Shown in pieces: positions 1-9,573 of a stretch of DNA of 64,000 nt. The notes beneath the pieces are model-generated. The model was given only the letters and a program-made list of their open reading frames with translations. It had not been told where the DNA came from and ran no database searches. Every line of letters starts with the position of its first letter. The stretch's first letter is position 1. This stretch comes from an uncultured SAR86 cluster bacterium (GTDB taxonomy: Bacteria > Pseudomonadota > Gammaproteobacteria > Magnimaribacterales > Magnimaribacteraceae), in the NCBI GenBank assembly GCA_902606175.1, contig CACLEZ010000005.1, positions 32,626 to 96,625 of the forward strand, written 5' to 3'. The position numbers and the translations under genes are program-made.

Positions 1-491
1 CACCTTAAAGACAATTGCATGGATTTCTCTGCTACCGATATCTCCGCTGGATAAGGTGTACATTCATCAAGGACCATGGCTATATCAACTCCATAAGACT
101 GCTGAAGTTCCATACATTTTTCTGGATTTAAGAATAATTTATTTCCATTCAAAGCTGAGTTAAATTCCACTCCCTCTTCGGTTATTTTCCTCTTTTTTGC
201 AAGACTGAAGACTTGATATCCTCCTGAGTCAGTTAAAATTGGTTTGTCCCATGACATAAAATTATGCAATCCTCCATTCAATTTTATAATATCAACACCG
301 GGTCGCTCCATTAGATGATAGGTATTAGATAAAATTATCTCTGCATTTATTGAATGTAAGATTTCAGGGCTTATAGACTTTACGGCACCATAGGTACCAA
401 CAGGCATAAAAGCTGGAGTCTGAAATGTTCCATGTTCTGTAGACACTTCCCCTCTTCGTGCTTCTCCATCTTTTGCTATAAGTTTATACAT
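1..491 (-). CDS. tgt: Queuine tRNA-ribosyltransferase, partial (C-terminal part outside window)
   Basis: The N-terminal ~163 codons are present; the gene runs off the left edge. The product exchanges guanine 34 of GUN-anticodon tRNAs for the queuosine precursor preQ1. The visible part starts [16 protein letters not shown] and contains the [11 protein letters not shown] segment around the active-site Asp of this family, followed by LDECTPYP, as expected for bacterial Tgt. The ATG start at 489-491 lies three bases after the queA stop, so the two genes are translated as a pair. queA supplies the next step of the same pathway, which supports the call. Confidence 0.93.
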   Translation of the reverse strand, partial: MYKLIAKDGEARRGEVSTEHGTFQTPAFMPVGTYGAVKSISPEILHSINAEIILSNTYHLMERPGVDIIKLNGGLHNFMSWDKPILTDSGGYQVFSLAKKRKITEEGVEFNSALNGNKLFLNPEKCMELQQSYGVDIAMVLDECTPYPAEISVAEKSMQLSLR

Positions 492-494
492 CGA

Positions 495-1526
495 TCAAGA
501 ATTAGATTTTCTATTAAGTAGCATTGCATCACCATAGCTAAAAAACATATATTTTTGTTTTATTGCATGCTCGTAAGCTTCTTTTAATTTATCTTTTCCA
601 GCGAAAGCACTTACTAATAAAAGTAATGTTGTTTTTGGTAAATGAAAATTTGTAATTAAGGTATCTACTACGTTAAATTTAAAACCGGGATATATAAAAA
701 TGTCAGTTTCTCCTTCAAATGGTTTAATTTCACCAAATTTTCTATGAACAGCTTCGAGGCATCTTAGACTAGTTGTACCTACACTTATAATTTTAGATTT
801 AGATTCAATTGTTTTATTAATCATTTCAGAGGTTTCAGTGGAAAGGTAAATCTTTTCTGAATGCATCTTATGTTTATAAATATCATTAACAGTAATTGGT
901 TTAAAAGTACCTAACCCAATATCTAGAGTAATAGAAGCAATATTAATCCCTTTGTCTTTGATTTCATTTAGGAGAGAATCTTCAAAATGTAACCCTGCAG
1001 TAGGTGCTGCTGTTGATCTATTATTTTCTTCTTTTGCATAGACGGTCTGGTATCTAGCATAGTCCTCCTCATTCGGTTCTCTGTTTAAGTATGGAGGTAA
1101 AGGCAAAGATCCATATTCATCTATAACCTCCTCTGTAGATTTAGAAAATTTTATCTTGCACAAATAATCTTTTTTTTGAATAACTTCAGCCCTAACTTCA
1201 GAATCTCCAATAAAAAGTTTATCGTTTACTTTTAGCGATCTATTAGACTTTGTCATAGCTAGGACATGTAAATCATCTAACTTTCTTTCTATAAGAATCT
1301 CAACCTTCCCGCCAGATGATTTAAATGCTTCGAGTCTAGCCTTAAATACCTTTGTATCATTTACCACCAAAAGGTCTCCTTTGTTTAAATAATCAAGAGT
1401 ATCTGAGAAGTTTCTATCAGTAAGTGATTCGTCAACTACTAAAAGCCTGCTAGAAGTTCTTTTTTTCGAAGGTTCTTTCGCTATTAGTTCTTGAGGTAGA
1501 TCGAAATTGTAATCTGTTAGTTTCAA
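495..1526 (-). CDS. queA: S-adenosylmethionine:tRNA ribosyltransferase-isomerase
   Basis: Transfers and isomerises the ribosyl group of S-adenosylmethionine onto preQ1 in tRNA, giving epoxyqueuosine. The 343-residue protein has the usual family length and motifs: LPQELIAKEP near the N-terminus, NRSTAAPTAGLHF in the middle and TNFHLPKTTLLLLVSAF near the end. The start is TTG (complement of 1524-1526); the next residues KLTDYNFDLPQELIA align with the normal family N-terminus, so no downstream ATG is needed. The start lies only 11 bases after the CCA end of a tRNA-Leu gene, with no Shine-Dalgarno sequence visible in the gap. It is followed directly by tgt. Confidence 0.96.
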   Translation of the reverse strand: MKLTDYNFDLPQELIAKEPSKKRTSSRLLVVDESLTDRNFSDTLDYLNKGDLLVVNDTKVFKARLEAFKSSGGKVEILIERKLDDLHVLAMTKSNRSLKVNDKLFIGDSEVRAEVIQKKDYLCKIKFSKSTEEVIDEYGSLPLPPYLNREPNEEDYARYQTVYAKEENNRSTAAPTAGLHFEDSLLNEIKDKGINIASITLDIGLGTFKPITVNDIYKHKMHSEKIYLSTETSEMINKTIESKSKIISVGTTSLRCLEAVHRKFGEIKPFEGETDIFIYPGFKFNVVDTLITNFHLPKTTLLLLVSAFAGKDKLKEAYEHAIKQKYMFFSYGDAMLLNRKSNS

Positions 1527-1537
1527 GTGAATATAAG

Positions 1538-1623
1538 TGGTGCCGAAGGAGAGACTCGAACTCTCACACCCAAAGGGCGGGGGATTTTGAATCCCCTGCG
1601 TCTACCAATTCCGCCACTTCGGC
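1538..1623 (-). tRNA. tRNA-Leu (anticodon CAA)
   Basis: An 86-nt class II tRNA with a long variable arm. The acceptor stem GCCGAAG pairs with CTTCGGC, the discriminator is A and CCA is encoded. The anticodon stem-loop is GGGGA-TTCAAAA-TCCCC, placing CAA at positions 34-36 for UUG codons. The T-arm GAGAGTTCGAGTCTCTC is canonical. It sits immediately upstream of queA on the same strand, so tRNA and queA are probably on one transcript. Confidence 0.97.
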
Positions 1624-1694
1624 ATATCTAAAACATAAAGTTGCAACAAATTTTACTATGAAAAGGTAAACTCATATCAGATAACTTTTAAATC

Positions 1695-4115
1695 TTGAAA
1701 AATATGCACTTCTATACCGATAGTTTTATTTTTAAGCTATTGAGCTTTTTCGTAAGACATTTAATTTCTTCATCTTTAAAAAAAGAAGAACTTCGAATAA
1801 TTAATTCTGAAAAAAATATAGTCTATGCTTTTGCAACTGAATCACTAATTGATTTAGCGGCGTTTAATGAGATTTGTAAGCAAAATAATTTACCTCTCCC
1901 ACTAGAGAATATCCAACATACTAAACTCAAAAGCTTTATATGCTTACAAAGTCCTAAGTACTTAATCTCCGAACAAAAATTTAAAAGACAAAAACCTCCT
2001 AACTTAGAAGAGCTTTTAAGACTGGATGAGGAAATATCAATAATTCCGGTATCAGTATCATGGGGGAATAGACCAGATAAAAAACAGTCATTATTCAAAA
2101 TAATGTTCTCTCCATCTTGGAGGCCCGCAGGTTCTTTAAAAAGGATTTTTAAGTTAGTGGTTCACGGTAGAAATTTAAAATTACAATTTGAAAGAACCTT
2201 TTACGTTAAAGAAGAGATAGAACAGAAAAATAGTATTGAAAAAAATGCATTAATCCTCAACAGATATCTTAGGGCAGTATTTAGAAAATCAAAACAAGCA
2301 ATGCTGGGGCCAGATATTTCTCACAGAAGGACTCTTGTAAAATCACTTGTTAGAAATAGATATGTAAGAGAGGAAATTAAGAAACTTGCAAAGGGCAATA
2401 AATCTAGAAAAAAAAGGCTTACAAAAAAGGCATATAAGTATGCAAATGAAATATGCTCTGATATGAATTATTCAATCTTAAGTTTATTAGACTCGGGTTT
2501 TACCTGGTTTTGGAATACACGATACGAGGGATTGCATACAAACAACCTAGAAAAAATTAAAGAACTTTCTAAAGATAATTCCTTGATATATCTGCCATGT
2601 CACAGAAGTCATATAGACTATTGTGCTTTGACATATCTTCTATATGAGAATGGCCTGATGGTTCCTCAAGTAGCTGCGGGAAATAACCTTAATATACCAA
2701 TTGTGGGTGGCATCCTTAGAGGAGCAGGTGCAGTTTTTATGCGAAGAGCTTTTATGAACAACTCCCTATATAGTACTGTTTTTTTTGAACATATTAGGGC
2801 TCTTATGATGAGAGGTAACTCCATAGAATTCTTTCCTGAGGGAGGAAGGAGTAGAACTGGGCTAAGTCTTCCTTCCAGACCAGGATTGCTTTCTTTGGTG
2901 ATTAGAAGCTTTGCTTCTTTAAAAGATCAAAATGTAAAAATCGTTCCAGTTTACATAGGTTATGAAAAAATACTCGAAGGCCAAAGTTATTTATCCGAAC
3001 TTACAGGTGGAAAAAAGAAAAAAGAAAGTTTCATGGATCCATTAAAGGTTTTTAAAGACTTCAGAAATTATCTAGGAAATTCATATCTTAATTTTGCTGA
3101 CCCAATTGATCTTGATACTTTCCTTAAAAATCAAGTGAATGACGATTACTCGATATCTAGTCCTCAAGAAAAACCTGAATGGCTAGCAGATGCAACAGGT
3201 AAATTAGGGCAATCTGTTATTAGAGCGATAAATAATTCAGTTGCCGTGACTTCTACAAGTTTATTTTCCGTTGCCTTATTAACTTCATCAACTCAAACTA
3301 TGGATGAAGATGATTTAGAAGAAAGAATAAATTTCTTTATTTCCCTTATCGAGAAATCCCCTGACTATAAAGATGTGTGGATTACACAGCGAGGAGCCAA
3401 GGATATGATTTCCAAGACTAAAAAATTAGGTTTTATTGAACCTATTATGATTGCCGCTAAAAAAGTTTATAGACCGACATCAGATCAAGTGGCAACTTTG
3501 TCATTTTATAAGAATAATATAGTCCACCTCTTTATTCTTTATTCTTTAATATGCGAATCTCTAAAATTTATAAAGAAAGCTTCAAAAGAGGAAATCATAA
3601 AACTTATAGAGATGATTTACCCCATCTTTGCAAAAGATTTTCATCTGAAAAATGAAATAATTGATAAGGAATCAATTTCAAATGCCATCAAAGTACTTCA
3701 AAGCAAAGAAATCCTTGTGGAAGATAAAGCTGGAAATATGATGCCTCCAGCTGAAAATAGTTTATTTTTTCAGAATTACATTGCCTTATCGAACCTATGT
3801 GAACCCAGTTTGAAAAGGTTCTACATAGTCATGAGTACAATATGGAAAAGTGAATCTATCTTAAAAGATGATTTAAATATCAAATGTAAAAAATTGGCTG
3901 AAGATCTTGAGAAGATTGAGGGTTGGCCTTATCCAGAATTCTCGGACAAAGTAAAATTCGATAATTTTGTATATATGATGAAGCAAACTAAATTTTTTAG
4001 AGAAGATAGTGAAGGTAAATTATCAGCTTCAAAAATTACCAAGAAGGCTAAAAACCTTTATGAACAATTTTTTGATAAGGACTTCTTGGAGCTTATAGAA
4101 AGACGATCTAATTAG
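1695..4115 (+). CDS. plsB: Glycerol-3-phosphate 1-O-acyltransferase
   Basis: Membrane-associated enzyme that acylates sn-glycerol 3-phosphate at position 1, the first step of phospholipid synthesis. At 806 residues it matches the enterobacterial PlsB length. Acyltransferase motifs are clear: PCHRSHIDY (HX4D), GAVFMRRAF, FFPEGGRSRTG and VPVYIGYE, in order between about residues 300 and 430. The long C-terminal domain typical of PlsB rather than PlsC is present. The TTG at 1695 gives MKNMHFY; an ATG three codons on (1704) is equally possible and neither has a good ribosome site. The 3' end overlaps the convergent rsmJ gene by eight bases. Confidence 0.96.
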   Translation: MKNMHFYTDSFIFKLLSFFVRHLISSSLKKEELRIINSEKNIVYAFATESLIDLAAFNEICKQNNLPLPLENIQHTKLKSFICLQSPKYLISEQKFKRQKPPNLEELLRLDEEISIIPVSVSWGNRPDKKQSLFKIMFSPSWRPAGSLKRIFKLVVHGRNLKLQFERTFYVKEEIEQKNSIEKNALILNRYLRAVFRKSKQAMLGPDISHRRTLVKSLVRNRYVREEIKKLAKGNKSRKKRLTKKAYKYANEICSDMNYSILSLLDSGFTWFWNTRYEGLHTNNLEKIKELSKDNSLIYLPCHRSHIDYCALTYLLYENGLMVPQVAAGNNLNIPIVGGILRGAGAVFMRRAFMNNSLYSTVFFEHIRALMMRGNSIEFFPEGGRSRTGLSLPSRPGLLSLVIRSFASLKDQNVKIVPVYIGYEKILEGQSYLSELTGGKKKKESFMDPLKVFKDFRNYLGNSYLNFADPIDLDTFLKNQVNDDYSISSPQEKPEWLADATGKLGQSVIRAINNSVAVTSTSLFSVALLTSSTQTMDEDDLEERINFFISLIEKSPDYKDVWITQRGAKDMISKTKKLGFIEPIMIAAKKVYRPTSDQVATLSFYKNNIVHLFILYSLICESLKFIKKASKEEIIKLIEMIYPIFAKDFHLKNEIIDKESISNAIKVLQSKEILVEDKAGNMMPPAENSLFFQNYIALSNLCEPSLKRFYIVMSTIWKSESILKDDLNIKCKKLAEDLEKIEGWPYPEFSDKVKFDNFVYMMKQTKFFREDSEGKLSASKITKKAKNLYEQFFDKDFLELIERRSN

Positions 4116-4854
4116 TATTGTAAATATCATATCTTACAACTTTACCTTTTACTGATCTATTTGGAACTATTGCCTCTAGATATTCCATATTCTTATGTCT
4201 TTTAACAATTACTCTATAGTTTGCAAAATCAAGGCTCTTCTTAAGAAGTTCTTTTTGGATTACTGCAGTCGATAAGTCCCTAAGTGCTTGCATGTGTTTT
4301 TTTGCTTTAGATTTTTTGACTCCCAAAAACATAGGGTCTATATAAATTAGATCGAAAGTCTCATTTTTCGACTCTAAGAATTCTAAATTATCCATGTTGA
4401 ATGTTTTAAACTTTTTTAAAAGACCTCCTGCCCTATTGCAAGATATATTTTTTATACCATCAACTAGAAGTTCAAAAACCCAAGCCTCCTTTTCTACTAA
4501 GACTAGAGATTTACAATTTACAACCTTAGATATTTCCAAAGCATCCTTTCCAAATCCTGCTGTGAGATCTAAGCAAGAGAAATTTGCTGGCAATCCTTTA
4601 GTTGAATTTTTAAGCAAATTGTCTTCGTAATTTTTTGCCCAATCATCGAAATCTGAAAAAATTGGCTTTGAATTTTGCCCTAGACCTTTTTTAAGAAATA
4701 ATCTGCCTTTTGAACAAGTAAAAAAATAATCTTCAGAAAATTCTTTTATCTGTTTTTGTGGAGGTTTCTTAAAAATTTCAATATTCAGTTTTTTCGATAA
4801 TGCTAAAGCTCTTGCTTTAGATTTAGGATCGTCAGAGGTAAGAAAAAATCTCAC
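4108..4854 (-). CDS. rsmJ: 16S rRNA (guanine1516-N2)-methyltransferase
   Basis: S-adenosylmethionine-dependent methyltransferase of the RsmJ/YhiQ family acting on the small-subunit rRNA. Visible motifs are the SAM-binding LDLTAGFGKDALE at about residue 95 and the catalytic-type IYIDPMFLG at about residue 170; the usual family sequence there is DPMFP. Length 248 residues is normal. The start is GTG at 4852-4854, overlapping the uppP stop as GTGA, so translation is coupled to uppP. It is the last gene of the long minus-strand run and overlaps the plsB 3' end. Confidence 0.88.
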   Translation of the reverse strand: MRFFLTSDDPKSKARALALSKKLNIEIFKKPPQKQIKEFSEDYFFTCSKGRLFLKKGLGQNSKPIFSDFDDWAKNYEDNLLKNSTKGLPANFSCLDLTAGFGKDALEISKVVNCKSLVLVEKEAWVFELLVDGIKNISCNRAGGLLKKFKTFNMDNLEFLESKNETFDLIYIDPMFLGVKKSKAKKHMQALRDLSTAVIQKELLKKSLDFANYRVIVKRHKNMEYLEAIVPNRSVKGKVVRYDIYNTN

Positions 4855-5636
4855 GAGAATATAAAAGAAAACAATACAGTACCCAGTAAAATCCGATAAA
4901 GAATGAAAGGTAAGAATCCAATTCTATTAATAAACCTTATAAAAAAATCTATAGTTGCATAAGCAATTACAAAAGAGACAATTAAGCCTAAAAGATTAAT
5001 TTGAAAGTATTGAATTAAGAATCCTATATCAGTTGAAAGAAGCTGATATGATGCTATGGCGCCAATAGTTGGTATAGCCATCAAGAAGCTAAACTTAGAG
5101 GCAGTTTTACTATCTAGTCCTAACAAAAGCCCAGCGGAAATGGTTATTCCTGATCTGGAGGTTCCAGGAATAAGGGCTAAAGACTGAGCTAATCCAATTA
5201 TTAAAGCATCTCTCAAAGTAATTTCTTCAATATGTGTTTTATGAGACTTATTGAATGTTGCCAGAAATAAAATAAATCCAAAAAAGATAGTAGTGGCAGC
5301 AATTACAGTACTAGTTCGGAGATAGCCATCAATCAAATCAATTAAAATAAATCCTAAGAATAGAGTTGGTATACACGAAATAAAGAGTTGTCTTAATAAT
5401 AGATTATTGGACAGAGACTTATGTTTAATAACTGAGTTAATTATTTCAATTAAATCACTGCGAAAGTAAATGCATACAGCCATTAAAGTTCCAAAGTGCA
5501 GAGAAATATCGTAGAAAAGGTTCTGGCTTGAGCCCATAAACTCAGAGAAGAGAATTAAGTGAGCTGAACTGGATATAGGCAAAAATTCAGTTAATCCCTG
5601 TATTGCTGCCAGAAATATGCCCTCCAAATAAGTCAT
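4851..5636 (-). CDS. uppP: Undecaprenyl-diphosphate phosphatase
   Basis: Integral membrane enzyme that recycles the undecaprenyl carrier used for peptidoglycan and other envelope glycans. The family motifs EFLPISSSAHLIL near the N-terminus and PGTSRSG in the second half are intact, and the protein is almost entirely hydrophobic helices. I start at the ATG 5634-5636, which overlaps the tsaB stop as ATGA and gives MTYLEGIFLAAIQG, matching family N-termini. An in-frame TTG five codons upstream is less likely. Product about 261 residues. Confidence 0.95.
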   Translation of the reverse strand: MTYLEGIFLAAIQGLTEFLPISSSAHLILFSEFMGSSQNLFYDISLHFGTLMAVCIYFRSDLIEIINSVIKHKSLSNNLLLRQLFISCIPTLFLGFILIDLIDGYLRTSTVIAATTIFFGFILFLATFNKSHKTHIEEITLRDALIIGLAQSLALIPGTSRSGITISAGLLLGLDSKTASKFSFLMAIPTIGAIASYQLLSTDIGFLIQYFQINLLGLIVSFVIAYATIDFFIRFINRIGFLPFILYRILLGTVLFSFIFS

Positions 5637-6283
5637 TTTATTTTCTGCCAACTACTTTCATCATTTAAATAAATAGGAAGTATTTCATTGGGTTCAATCA
5701 AATCACCTTGATCCAATTTTTTTAGCGCAAATTTGAGTAAATAAGTTGCTCTTGGATGAGCCCCTGGGAGTTGATTAGTAATATTAAAAGATGAACAGCC
5801 CTCTCCAACGAAACAACTATCTTCAGGAAATGCTTCTCGATTAAAAGCTTCCTGCGTAATGAGGCTGTAATTAGATTTCATATTTCCTTCTGAAAAAATA
5901 GATTGCGAAATATATACCTTGCCCATATTAAGTTCAGATATGGCAACAATAACATTTGAAGATGTCTCTTCGTGGGCCTGTATCGACAATAGTTCGATAC
6001 TTGGTAAAGTTATTCCTCTTAGTTGCTGAGAAAAGGCTATCCCCTGTGCTACAGCACAAGATAATCTCACACCGGTATATGATCCTGGTCCAATACCTAC
6101 AGCCAAAGCTCTCAAATCTTTATATGCAAGATTGCTCTCTTCCAATAAATTATTAATTACGCTTAAAAGTTTTTCTGTATGTTGCTTAGGTATGTTTTCG
6201 TGATAACTATAGACATGTTGGCAATTTCCTATTGAAACCGAACATGTGTCAGTTGAAGTTTCTATTGCTAGGATATTGTCCAA
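5633..6283 (-). CDS. tsaB: tRNA threonylcarbamoyladenosine synthesis subunit TsaB
   Basis: Non-catalytic actin-like-fold partner of TsaD and TsaE in making t6A37 of ANN-decoding tRNAs. The N-terminus MDNILAIETSTDTCSVSIG and the GIGPGSYTGVRLSCAVAQG segment are characteristic of TsaB rather than TsaD, which carries metal-binding histidines not seen here. Length 216 residues is normal. The start is TTG (6281-6283), directly abutting the adk stop codon, so initiation probably depends on ribosomes finishing adk. Confidence 0.92.
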   Translation of the reverse strand: MDNILAIETSTDTCSVSIGNCQHVYSYHENIPKQHTEKLLSVINNLLEESNLAYKDLRALAVGIGPGSYTGVRLSCAVAQGIAFSQQLRGITLPSIELLSIQAHEETSSNVIVAISELNMGKVYISQSIFSEGNMKSNYSLITQEAFNREAFPEDSCFVGEGCSSFNITNQLPGAHPRATYLLKFALKKLDQGDLIEPNEILPIYLNDESSWQKIK

Positions 6284-6931
6284 TTAAATTTCTAAGTCTT
6301 TTAATATCTGCTGCGTTACGCTACTCGGAGTTGCTGTTCCTGAGACTTTTATATATTTGAGTTGACTCGTAGCAGACAGATTTGAGTAAAAAACTACTAA
6401 TGGAGATGTCTGATCTGCATATACCTTTAACCTATCTTTTACCGTTTCAGGTTTATCATCTTCTCTTAGAATTAGATCTTCGCCCGTAATATCATCCTTA
6501 CCTTCATTTTTAGGTGGATTGAAAACGATGTGATAATTTCTTCCCGAAGCGGGATGCATTCTTCTACCTGCCATTCGATCAATAATGTCTTGGTCTGGAA
6601 CATCAATCTCCACAACTGCATTAATCTCTATATCTCGATCAATAAGTGCTTCTGCTTGTGGGATAGTTCTAGGAAAACCATCAAATAAAAAACCTTCAGA
6701 ACAATCATCTTCTGAGATTCTCTCTTCCACAAGTCCCACAATAATTTCGTCAGATACTAAGATGCCAGCATCCATCAGGGACTTGGCTTCTAATCCTAGC
6801 TTTGTTCCTGCTTCTACCGCTTCTCTGAGCATGTTTCCTGTGGATATGTGCGGGATTGCATAATTTTGACAAATCGACTCTGCTTGAGTCCCTTTACCTG
6901 CTCCTGGAGGTCCTAAAAGTATTATTTTCAT
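6284..6931 (-). CDS. adk: Adenylate kinase
   Basis: Catalyses ATP + AMP = 2 ADP. The P-loop [10 protein letters not shown] is at residues 7-16, the AMP-binding [10 protein letters not shown] and [12 protein letters not shown] segments follow, and the long LID domain ([13 protein letters not shown]) shows the 215-residue bacterial long form. The LID lacks a zinc-type Cys set, as usual in gammaproteobacteria. The ATG is two bases after the acpS stop, and the acpS tail supplies a GGAGAA ribosome site. Confidence 0.97.
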   Translation of the reverse strand: MKIILLGPPGAGKGTQAESICQNYAIPHISTGNMLREAVEAGTKLGLEAKSLMDAGILVSDEIIVGLVEERISEDDCSEGFLFDGFPRTIPQAEALIDRDIEINAVVEIDVPDQDIIDRMAGRRMHPASGRNYHIVFNPPKNEGKDDITGEDLILREDDKPETVKDRLKVYADQTSPLVVFYSNLSATSQLKYIKVSGTATPSSVTQQILKDLEI

Positions 6932-6933
6932 AT

Positions 6934-7317
6934 TTATTCTCCTATAACAAATGCCGTGGATAAATTGCTAGTATCTGTAATTGATACATAAATATTCTGA
7001 ATATCTAATTTACTGCTAATTTTTTTTGTATTACCGCTTAAATTTATATAAGGCTTTCCTTTAGGATCTCTCAGTATTTGTATTTCTTTGAAAGAGACAC
7101 CCCCAGCAAGGCCAAGGCCAAGTGCCTTAGAAAGAGCTTCTTTACATGCAAAGTTGTTGGACAGATATCTTGCTTTTTGAAATTGATTTGATTTTATTTC
7201 AATTTCTTTTTTTTCTTCTGGCCCAAGGATTCTATCTAGGAATCTATGTCCATATTTACTTAGAATTCTATAGATCCTATCTTGTTCTATGGAGTCTATA
7301 CCTATACCTTTAATCAT
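6934..7317 (-). CDS. acpS: Holo-[acyl-carrier-protein] synthase
   Basis: Transfers 4'-phosphopantetheine from CoA to acyl carrier protein. The 127-residue protein has the family signature [12 protein letters not shown] at the N-terminus, with the magnesium-binding Asp, and [11 protein letters not shown] around residue 60. It follows recO by one base. In many gammaproteobacteria pdxJ lies between recO and acpS; it is absent here. Confidence 0.95.
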   Translation of the reverse strand: MIKGIGIDSIEQDRIYRILSKYGHRFLDRILGPEEKKEIEIKSNQFQKARYLSNNFACKEALSKALGLGLAGGVSFKEIQILRDPKGKPYINLSGNTKKISSKLDIQNIYVSITDTSNLSTAFVIGE

Positions 7318-7318
7318 T

Positions 7319-8041
7319 TTAATTCTTAGTTAAATATTTTCTGATATTTAGAGTCTTACTCCCCAGATGAAAGTCTAATGCCATTCTCATTATAATCTTT
7401 GAGGCATCTCTTGTTTCTTTTTTTTCAAAATTACCTTTTTTAAAATTGATAATATCCAGTCCAGAAAATAACTTTTTAGAAGCTACTTTACCTCTATCAA
7501 GAGCGAATCCCTTATCAGGATAGAATTTATAATTACACTCTTTCTCTATTTTCTTGTTTGTATCGGCATCCCTACTTAAATCAATTCCGTAACCCATTTC
7601 TTGGAGAAGATTGAGTTCGAAATTCCTCAGATTTTTTTCCAATTTAACTAAATCAGATTGACATGAAAGTTTCTTTATTAAAATTTCATAATCATCAAAA
7701 ATAGCTGCATGAGGATCTTCTTTTTCAGTTGCTTTAATAATTAATTCATTTACGTACATTATTGAATTGAATGAAAGTCCATTGTTGAGTTGAAAGTGAT
7801 CAATTATTTCAACTGAGGATAAAGTTTTGAGTTCACTCTTTCCAGATAGGCTTACTGACAACTTTGAAGCAGGAGTCAAAACACTTCTTAAAGGGCTCTT
7901 CGGTCTTTTTGCACCCTTAGCAATGGCATTTAACCTGCCATAAGATCTTGTAAAAAAATCAACTAGGATGCTAGTTTCTTGATACGGCCTTGTATGTAAA
8001 ACAAATGCGGGCTCTAGGGAAACATTATTTATCAAGGTCAT
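7319..8041 (-). CDS. recO: DNA repair protein RecO
   Basis: Recombination mediator that helps load RecA at single-strand gaps. The N-terminal OB-fold segment EPAFVLHTRPYQETSILVDF matches RecO. I start at the ATG 8039-8041, which overlaps era by 17 bases; a longer reading frame from 8083 would add 14 unrelated residues inside era. Product about 240 residues. It sits in the conserved era-recO-acpS order, which strengthens the call for a fast-evolving family. Confidence 0.9.
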   Translation of the reverse strand: MTLINNVSLEPAFVLHTRPYQETSILVDFFTRSYGRLNAIAKGAKRPKSPLRSVLTPASKLSVSLSGKSELKTLSSVEIIDHFQLNNGLSFNSIMYVNELIIKATEKEDPHAAIFDDYEILIKKLSCQSDLVKLEKNLRNFELNLLQEMGYGIDLSRDADTNKKIEKECNYKFYPDKGFALDRGKVASKKLFSGLDIINFKKGNFEKKETRDASKIIMRMALDFHLGSKTLNIRKYLTKN

Positions 8042-8921
8042 ATCCCATAGAGGGTAGCAATGATTCGTTATCAGACCATCCACTTTTTACTTTAACCCAA
8101 GTTTTTAACATAACCTTAGTATCCAGTAATTTTTCTAATTCTTTTCTTGAAGCTGTTCCAATTGCTTTCAGTTGTGAGCCTGATTTACCTATCAACATTC
8201 CTTTTTGACTTTGTTTTTCTACGAAGATAGCTGAATCAATATGAGTAATATTTTCTAATTCAGAGAACCTCTCGATTGAAACACTTATTCTATAGGGGAG
8301 TTCATCTCCTAGCCGGTTAATACATTTTTCTCTTATTATTTCACTTGCTAAAAACTTTTCAGATATATCCGTAACCTGATCCTCTGGAAAAAGATGATCT
8401 CCTTCTGGTAATTTTTTGCATACAGAGGTCAATAGATCTTCAATTCCAAAACTTTTCAGTGCAGATATAGGAATGATATGACTAAAAGTATCTTCTTGGC
8501 TGCGGGCTTCTATAAAGGGTAAAAGGAGGTTTTTATCTTCAATTTTATCAACCTTATTAATAACTAAGATGATAATAGTTTCCCCAGAAATAGACTGCAC
8601 TCTAGTGATATCATCATCCCCCCATTTAAGGCTATCAACTACATAAAGAACAATATCTACACCTCTCATAGCATTAGATGCTACCTTGTTCATGTACCTG
8701 TTAAGAGCTCTTTTTTGACCAGAGTGGAAACCAGGTGTATCTACAAATATGATTTGGTTCCTTTTCTCCGTCTTAATTCCTAAAAATCTATGTCTTGTTG
8801 TTTGAGGTTTTCTTGAGGTGATAGCAATCTTTTGGCCTAGAATATTATTCAAAAGAGTAGATTTTCCAGCATTTGTTTTGCCAACAATGGAGACATAACC
8901 GGACTTGCTTCTAGGACTCAT
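8025..8921 (-). CDS. era: GTPase Era
   Basis: Ras-like GTPase needed for 16S rRNA maturation and 30S assembly. G motifs are present: GKTNAGKSTLLN (G1, about residue 14), DTPGFH (G3) and NKVD (G4). The C-terminal KH domain is recognisable by GKSGSQLKAIGTASRKELE. At 298 residues it has the standard length. Its ATG lies inside the rnc 3' end, with an 11-base overlap, so it is coupled to rnc as in E. coli. Confidence 0.97.
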   Translation of the reverse strand: MSPRSKSGYVSIVGKTNAGKSTLLNNILGQKIAITSRKPQTTRHRFLGIKTEKRNQIIFVDTPGFHSGQKRALNRYMNKVASNAMRGVDIVLYVVDSLKWGDDDITRVQSISGETIIILVINKVDKIEDKNLLLPFIEARSQEDTFSHIIPISALKSFGIEDLLTSVCKKLPEGDHLFPEDQVTDISEKFLASEIIREKCINRLGDELPYRISVSIERFSELENITHIDSAIFVEKQSQKGMLIGKSGSQLKAIGTASRKELEKLLDTKVMLKTWVKVKSGWSDNESLLPSMGYDLDK

Positions 8922-9573
8922 TTTTTTCCATCAACTTAAGCATAACTGCTGCTGCCTCTAACTCAGCACCTTTCCTTGTCTTGGCTGCTCCATTTGTTGT
9001 AAGTTTGGCTTCATCTACATAACATGTAGCTTCAAATCTATTTTGGTAACTAAATGAAGTATTCTCTTTTGAAGAATATCTTGGCAGTGATTTGTATTTC
9101 TTTTGTATGAGTTCCTGTAGACAGGATTTAGGATCTTTGAGTTCGTCAATTTTATTAAGTTCATTAAAATTATGACTAAATAAATTATCTAATACTTTTT
9201 TTGTCTTATTAAAGTTTGAGTCAAGAAAAACTGCTCCTATTAGTGCTTCAAGAGTGTTGCCTAATATTGAGTTTCCATCCAATTTTTCTCCTTTTCCTAA
9301 CTTAATTCCCTCTCCAATTTCTAGGTTCAGTGCTACTAAATTTAAATTATCTCTACTTACGATGCTTGCCTTAAATCGAGTTAACTTACCCTCGTTCAGG
9401 TCTTCATAAGAAGCATAAAGCTTTTCGGAAACATAAAGATTCAGTATTGCATCTCCAAGAAATTCTAATCGTTCATTATTCTCTAGAGAGAAACTTTTGT
9501 GAGTAAGGGCCAATTCGATTAATCTTTTATCTTTAAAGAAGTAGCCAAGATTGGAAGAAATATTATCCATCAT
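8911..9573 (-). CDS. rnc: Ribonuclease III
   Basis: Double-strand-specific endoribonuclease for rRNA and mRNA processing. The signature NERLEFLGDAIL, a catalytic Glu/Asp-rich segment ALIGAVFLDSNF and a C-terminal double-stranded RNA-binding domain are in order. The start chosen is the ATG at 9571-9573, which overlaps the lepB stop as ATGA and gives a 220-residue protein of normal size; a second ATG follows at once. Longer upstream reading lies within lepB and has no family similarity. Confidence 0.95.
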   Translation of the reverse strand: MMDNISSNLGYFFKDKRLIELALTHKSFSLENNERLEFLGDAILNLYVSEKLYASYEDLNEGKLTRFKASIVSRDNLNLVALNLEIGEGIKLGKGEKLDGNSILGNTLEALIGAVFLDSNFNKTKKVLDNLFSHNFNELNKIDELKDPKSCLQELIQKKYKSLPRYSSKENTSFSYQNRFEATCYVDEAKLTTNGAAKTRKGAELEAAAVMLKLMEKNES

